Source of the DNA: Streptomyces sp. SID13726
Lineage (GTDB): Bacteria > Actinomycetota > Actinomycetes > Streptomycetales > Streptomycetaceae
Assembly: GCF_010548375.1 (NCBI RefSeq)
Contig: NZ_JAAGLY010000013.1
Location: 62,001 to 126,000, forward strand
Direction: 5' to 3'
DNA: 64,000 nt
The first letter of the stretch is position 1. Each line of letters begins with the position of its first letter. Under the pieces are notes generated by a model. It ran no database searches and was not told the origin of the DNA. It saw only the letters and a program-made list of their open reading frames with translations. Positions 60,239 to 64,000 of this stretch are shown piece after piece. A program made the position numbers and the translations under genes.

Positions 60239-61255
60239 GTGAACGCAACCGGCTTCGAGCCCGCCCCCGACCAGGCGTCCGACGAGGCGTCCGACACGGC
60301 CGCCGCCCCCGGCCGCATCGTCCTGCTCACCACCAGCCACCGGGTCGCCCCGGGCCTGCTGTCCTGGCCCGCCTGGCAGGCGCTGCACGCGGCCGACCAT
60401 GTCCTGTGCGCGGACGGCGCCCACCCGCAGCTGCCGTATCTGCGCGAGGCCGGGATACAGGTGGACGAGGACGCCCCGACCGCCGAGGAACTGCTCGGCG
60501 CGTGTGCGGGCGGGCGCACCGTGGTCGTGGTGGCGACGGGCGAGGGCGAGCCGGCCCTCACGGACGGTCTGGCCCGCCTCGCCGGATCCGGGCGCGTGCA
60601 GATGCCCGAGCTGGAACTGCTCCCCGCCTCTTACGACCTGCCGGGCGCCCGGCTCCTCGACCTCGTCCAGGTCATGGACCGCATCCGCGCCGAGTGCCCC
60701 TGGTCCTCCCAGCAGACCCACAAGGGCTTGGCGAAGTACGGCATCGAGGAGGCGTACGAACTCGTCGAGGCCATCGAGGAGGGCGACCGCGACGAACTCC
60801 GCGAGGAACTCGGCGACGTCCTGCTCCAGGTCGTCTTCCACGCCCGTATCGCGCAGGACGACCCGGAGACCCCGTTCTCCATCGACGACGTCGCCGGCGG
60901 CATCGTCAGCAAGCTCATCCACCGTCACCCGCACGTCTTCGGTGACGAGACGGCGACGACCCCGGAGGAGGTCAAGGCGCACTGGCTGCGCACCAAGGCC
61001 ATGGAGAAGCAGCGCGACTCGGTGACCGAGGGCGTCCCCCTCGGTCAGCCGGGCCTGGCCCTCGCCGCCAAGCTCTCCTCCCGCGCGCGGACCGCCGGTC
61101 TGGAGGTGCCGCTGCCCCAAGGGGACGGCATCGGCTACGAGTTGCTGGCACTGGCCGCGCGCGCGGAGACGGAGGGAGTGGACCCGGAGGCGGCACTGCG
61201 AGCGGCGGCTCGGACGTACCGGGACGCGATCCGGCGGGTGGAGAGCGGGAGTTGA
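60239..61255 (+). CDS. mazG: Nucleoside triphosphate pyrophosphohydrolase MazG with extra N-terminal domain
   Basis: A 338-residue protein that hydrolyses nucleoside triphosphates to monophosphates and pyrophosphate. The MazG core at about 145-260 reads LLDLVQVMDRIRAECPWSSQQTHKGLAKYGIEEAYELVEAIEEGDRDELREELGDVLLQVVFHA, with the ExxE12-28ExxD metal site. Residues 1-140 resemble a decayed tetrapyrrole methylase-type (YabN-like) domain (RIVLLTTSHRVAPGLLSW ... VVVVATGEGEPALTDGLARL). TTAGCTT, ending six bases before the GTG, suggests a leaderless mRNA. Family members also degrade (p)ppGpp or oxidised nucleotides. Confidence 0.95.
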   Translation: MNATGFEPAPDQASDEASDTAAAPGRIVLLTTSHRVAPGLLSWPAWQALHAADHVLCADGAHPQLPYLREAGIQVDEDAPTAEELLGACAGGRTVVVVATGEGEPALTDGLARLAGSGRVQMPELELLPASYDLPGARLLDLVQVMDRIRAECPWSSQQTHKGLAKYGIEEAYELVEAIEEGDRDELREELGDVLLQVVFHARIAQDDPETPFSIDDVAGGIVSKLIHRHPHVFGDETATTPEEVKAHWLRTKAMEKQRDSVTEGVPLGQPGLALAAKLSSRARTAGLEVPLPQGDGIGYELLALAARAETEGVDPEAALRAAARTYRDAIRRVESGS

Positions 61256-61326
61256 GGTCCGGTTTCCCGATGCTCCGACAGCGTGAGGCGGGGCGGTTAG
61301 CGTTGATTCACTGACGGTCGAGCGGC

Positions 61327-63675
61327 ATGGGGGAGTACGTGCAACCGGAGTGGGAGGAGCTGGCGGCCGAGGGCAGCGCGGTGCTTCTGGCCGGGTTGGG
61401 GTCGGAGAACTGGAAACAGGTCCGGGACGCCTTCGCGGCGTGGTTGGCGGTATCGGGGCAGCCCTTCTACGCGAGTGACCTCGCCGACATCGAGGAGCGT
61501 CAGACTGAACCCGCCCGGCGGCGGGGCCTGGTCGAGCGGCGATGGCGGCGCCGGCTCGCCGAGGCGCTGGTGGAGGCACCGGCCGGCTCCGCGGTCGAGG
61601 CGGAACTCCGTGCCCTGGTCGGACAGTTCACCCTCCCTGCCCCACGGCGACGGCCCGCACCGGCCGAGGACCACATCGACTTCCGGCAGGGCACCTTCCA
61701 CGGGCCGGTGATCGGGGTGCAGCACAACTACGTCCACCAGCGACCCGGCGGCGCGCTGTCCGACCCCGACAGCTGGCCGCATGTCCGGGACGCCGACCCG
61801 GTCACGCTGGGGGTGCGGGCGGGCCGGCGTACGGGTACGGAGGGGGAGTCCGCGCTTCCTCCTTATGTACGGCGTGACGCCGACCGCACCGGGGACGGAA
61901 TCCTCGGCGACGATGCCCTGATCGTGATCACCGGCGGGCGCCTGTCGGGGAAGACGCGGACCGCGTGGGAGTACCTGTGCCGCCCCCTGGTCCTGCCGGA
62001 GGACACCCGCGTCCATGCCCCGGCACCCGGCACCGATCTCCGGAGCCTCCCCGCTCTGCTGCACGGCCGCGAGGGGTCGTACGTGCTCTGGCTCGACGAA
62101 CTGGAGGGACACCTCGGCGAACACGGCCTGGACGCGGCGCTGCTGTCCCAACTCGCCGCCCTGCGGGTCCAGGTGCTCGCGACGATGCGGGACGACCTCT
62201 ACGACGAGCACCGCTTCGGCGGCGGACCGGCGTCCCGTGTACTCAGCCGGGCGGCGACCGTCGAACTGGACTCCCGCTGGAGCCCGGCGGAACTCGGACG
62301 CCTGAAGCAGGCCGCGGCGGCCGACGCCCGCCTGGCCGACGCCGTGAGGTGGCGGGGCGAGCACAGCCTCCCCGAATACCTCGCCGTCGGACCCGAACTC
62401 CGGGACCTGTGGCGTCGGGCGGCCCGACCCGGCGGCCCGCATCCCCGCGGCCACCTCCTGGTGCGGGCCGCGATCGACCTGGCGCTGTGCGGGGTCGGCG
62501 GGGACATTCCGGGGGCGTTGCTGGAGAAGGTGTGCGGTGCGTACGGCGCCGAGGCGTCGGCGGAGGCCGAGCGGGAGCCGGTGGCGGAGGCGTTCGCCTG
62601 GGCGGCGGAGCGGCGGCACGGGGTGACGGGGCTGCTGGTGGGAGGGGAGCAGGGGCCGTGGGGGAGGTACGGGGCGCTTGTGGGAGGGGCCGAGGACAAG
62701 TGGGCGTGGCGGGCGTACGGGTCGCTGGTCGCGGACGCTGTGCGGGACTCCCGGCTGCCGGACGTGCCGGTCGCGGTGTGGCGCTGTGCGTTGGAGGGGA
62801 CGGGGGATGACGCCTACGTGCACCGCAGGGTCCGCACGGTCCTGCGGGCGGTGTTCGACCCGAGGGCGGAGACCGGTGACCTCGACGCCATGCACATGAT
62901 GGGCCTGCTGAGCGAGGACGCGCAGGACGAGGCGACGGCACTGGACTGGTTCCGCCGAGCCGCTGACGCGGGGAAGACGGAGCTTTCGGGACGGGTCGGT
63001 GAGTTGCTGTTCCGCCGGGGGGAGACAGGACAGGCACTCCCCTATCTGCGCACGGCCGCCGAGCACGATCCGACCGGTCATGAGGTCCGGCTGCTCGGCG
63101 AGGCCCATCTGATGCTGGCCGAGCGCTGGCTGGGGCAGGCGGCCGACCGCGGTGACGCGGACGCGGCGCACCAGCTGGGCGATGTGCATCTCGGGCGCGG
63201 TGACATCGACAGGGCGGCCTACTACTACCTGAAGGCCGAGCAGCGGGGGCACGCCCCGGTCGCGAGGAGCGCGGGACTTCTCGCGCTTCTGCGGTGCGAG
63301 GAGGAGACGGCCGAGGTGTATCTGCGGCGCGCGGCGGACGCGGGTGACGTCGCGGCCGCCGACCTGCTGGCGCTCACTCGTTCCATGTCGGGGACGTCGC
63401 AGAGTCTGGAGGGCGCCAGGACGGGCTTCCAGGAGTCGATCGAGCTGCTTCCCCTGAGCTCCGCCCACCTCGGCGCCGTACTCGAGAAGCAAGGGCTCCT
63501 CGACGAAGCCCGCACCCAGTACGAGAAGGCCTACCACCTGGGCGACCCCTACGGTGCCTACCGCCTGGCCGTCCTGCTCCACAGACAAGGCGCCCCCGAA
63601 GAAGCCGCCGCCTGGTCGCGGAAGGCCACCGACCTCGGTCACCCCGCCGCCCCGCCGGATACCGTCAGGGAGTGA
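61327..63675 (+). CDS. P-loop NTPase with Sel1/TPR-like repeats, unknown function
   Basis: A 782-residue protein. Residues about 1-95 are a helical N terminus (EWEELAAEGSAVLLAGLGSENWKQVRDAFAAWLA). A linker carries EDHIDFRQGTFHGPVIGVQHN, a strand motif of a kind common in actinobacterial signalling proteins. Residues about 190-420 form a P-loop domain: Walker A GGRLSGKT and Walker B YVLWLDEL. From about 510 to the end, helical repeats rich in AxxxGD and AAEHDP (GDADAAHQLGDVHLGRGDIDRAAYYYLKAE; AEVYLRRAADAGDVAAADLL) are Sel1-like. It looks like a small STAND-type switch protein. Its GTGA overlap couples it to the P450 gene. GTG 61339, after GGGGGAG, may be the true start. Confidence 0.8.
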   Translation: MGEYVQPEWEELAAEGSAVLLAGLGSENWKQVRDAFAAWLAVSGQPFYASDLADIEERQTEPARRRGLVERRWRRRLAEALVEAPAGSAVEAELRALVGQFTLPAPRRRPAPAEDHIDFRQGTFHGPVIGVQHNYVHQRPGGALSDPDSWPHVRDADPVTLGVRAGRRTGTEGESALPPYVRRDADRTGDGILGDDALIVITGGRLSGKTRTAWEYLCRPLVLPEDTRVHAPAPGTDLRSLPALLHGREGSYVLWLDELEGHLGEHGLDAALLSQLAALRVQVLATMRDDLYDEHRFGGGPASRVLSRAATVELDSRWSPAELGRLKQAAAADARLADAVRWRGEHSLPEYLAVGPELRDLWRRAARPGGPHPRGHLLVRAAIDLALCGVGGDIPGALLEKVCGAYGAEASAEAEREPVAEAFAWAAERRHGVTGLLVGGEQGPWGRYGALVGGAEDKWAWRAYGSLVADAVRDSRLPDVPVAVWRCALEGTGDDAYVHRRVRTVLRAVFDPRAETGDLDAMHMMGLLSEDAQDEATALDWFRRAADAGKTELSGRVGELLFRRGETGQALPYLRTAAEHDPTGHEVRLLGEAHLMLAERWLGQAADRGDADAAHQLGDVHLGRGDIDRAAYYYLKAEQRGHAPVARSAGLLALLRCEEETAEVYLRRAADAGDVAAADLLALTRSMSGTSQSLEGARTGFQESIELLPLSSAHLGAVLEKQGLLDEARTQYEKAYHLGDPYGAYRLAVLLHRQGAPEEAAAWSRKATDLGHPAAPPDTVRE

Positions 63676-64000
63676 CCGACCAGCCCACCTCCGCCCCCAC
63701 TCCCGCCTCCACCCCTGCGGCCCCCACCCCGCCGGCCCCCGAACTCTTCACCTGGGAGTTCGCCACCGACCCCTACCCCGCCTACGCCTGGCTCCGCGAC
63801 CATGCCCCCGTGCACCGCACCACCCTGCCGAGCGGCGTGGAGGCCTGGCTGGTCACCCGGTACGCCGATGCCAAGCAGGCGCTCGCCGACCACCGGCTCT
63901 CCAAGAACCCGGCGCATCATGACGAGCCCGCGCACGCCAAGGGGAAGACCGGGATCCCGGGGGAGCGCAAGGCGGAGTTGATGACGCATCTGCTGAACAT
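63672..64000 (+). CDS. Cytochrome P450, N-terminal part
   Basis: The first 109 codons of a P450 run off the window. After a Pro/Thr-rich start (TPASTPAAPTPPAPEL), FTWEFATDPYPAYAWLRDHAPVHRTTLPSGVEAWLVTRYADAKQALADHRLSKNP is the usual bacterial CYP N terminus, and AELMTHLLN leads to the B-C region. The heme-binding cysteine is beyond the end. The GTG start overlaps the stop of the P-loop/Sel1 gene, so they are co-transcribed. P450s oxidise small molecules; substrate unknown. Confidence 0.92.
   Translation, partial: MTDQPTSAPTPASTPAAPTPPAPELFTWEFATDPYPAYAWLRDHAPVHRTTLPSGVEAWLVTRYADAKQALADHRLSKNPAHHDEPAHAKGKTGIPGERKAELMTHLLN

Overview
This is a high-GC actinobacterial chromosome segment, almost certainly Streptomyces. 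Codon third positions are nearly all G or C, many genes start with GTG, several genes have TAnnnT boxes exactly 6 nt before the start codon (leaderless), and gene families typical of Streptomyces are present (SCO6745-like, DUF397 with an XRE regulator, SAV_2336-type, DUF2079, SurA-N lipoprotein followed by mazG). The gene order galT-galE-galK ... ppc-pth-rplY-prs-glmU-tRNA-Gln ... FtsX ABC transporter-mfd ... mazG is that of a Streptomyces core region. No tools were used; family names come from motif recognition.

Layout. 1-2.3 kb: end of galT, then galE and galK (Leloir operon). 2.4-8.5 kb: small regulatory and metabolic genes (GNAT, atypical orphan response regulator, MarR divergent from a trans-aconitate methyltransferase-like gene and a VOC gene, CsbD, TetR with fatty-acid desaturase). 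8.8-16.3 kb: core metabolism and translation (ppc, pth, L25/Ctc, prs, glmU, tRNA-Gln). 16.3-18.5 kb: a LAGLIDADG-like gene beside the tRNA and an orphan histidine kinase. 18.6-24.2 kb: a polymorphic-toxin/immunity island (SUKH-3, YwqJ-type deaminase, WHH nuclease fused to SUKH-1, and a 1021-residue protein carrying a deaminase domain and a SUKH-4 domain around a collagen-like linker). 24.4-27.4 kb: a coiled-coil protein and a sodium:solute symporter with its DUF485 partner.

27.6-34.9 kb is the most striking part: four tightly packed genes encoding a SEFIR protein, a VMAP-type protein, a MoxR AAA+ ATPase and a 1227-residue fusion (degenerate vWA, STAND NTPase, decayed trypsin-like domain, TIR). 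I read it as a vWA-MoxR-VMAP biological-conflict (probable anti-phage) system in an unusual fused form. The second gene carries a rare TTA codon, which would make it dependent on bldA.

34.9-43.0 kb: DUF397/XRE pair, small protein, MFS exporter, MacB-like ABC transporter, DUF2079 membrane protein. 43.0-43.7 kb: a 650-bp gap holding a G-quadruplex motif and a 34-bp tandem array rich in DnaA-box-like sequences, directly upstream of mfd. 47.2-53.5 kb: TetR, an HTH_67 protein, a nucleotidyltransferase-fold protein, a small antitoxin-like protein, a secreted HNH nuclease, GNAT and exported proteins. 53.7-58.3 kb: a solitary HTH-HsdM-HsdS-like protein, then a membrane protein overlapping a Ser/Thr kinase. 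58.4-64 kb: DUF1906 secreted protein, SurA-like lipoprotein, mazG, a P-loop/Sel1-repeat protein and the start of a cytochrome P450.
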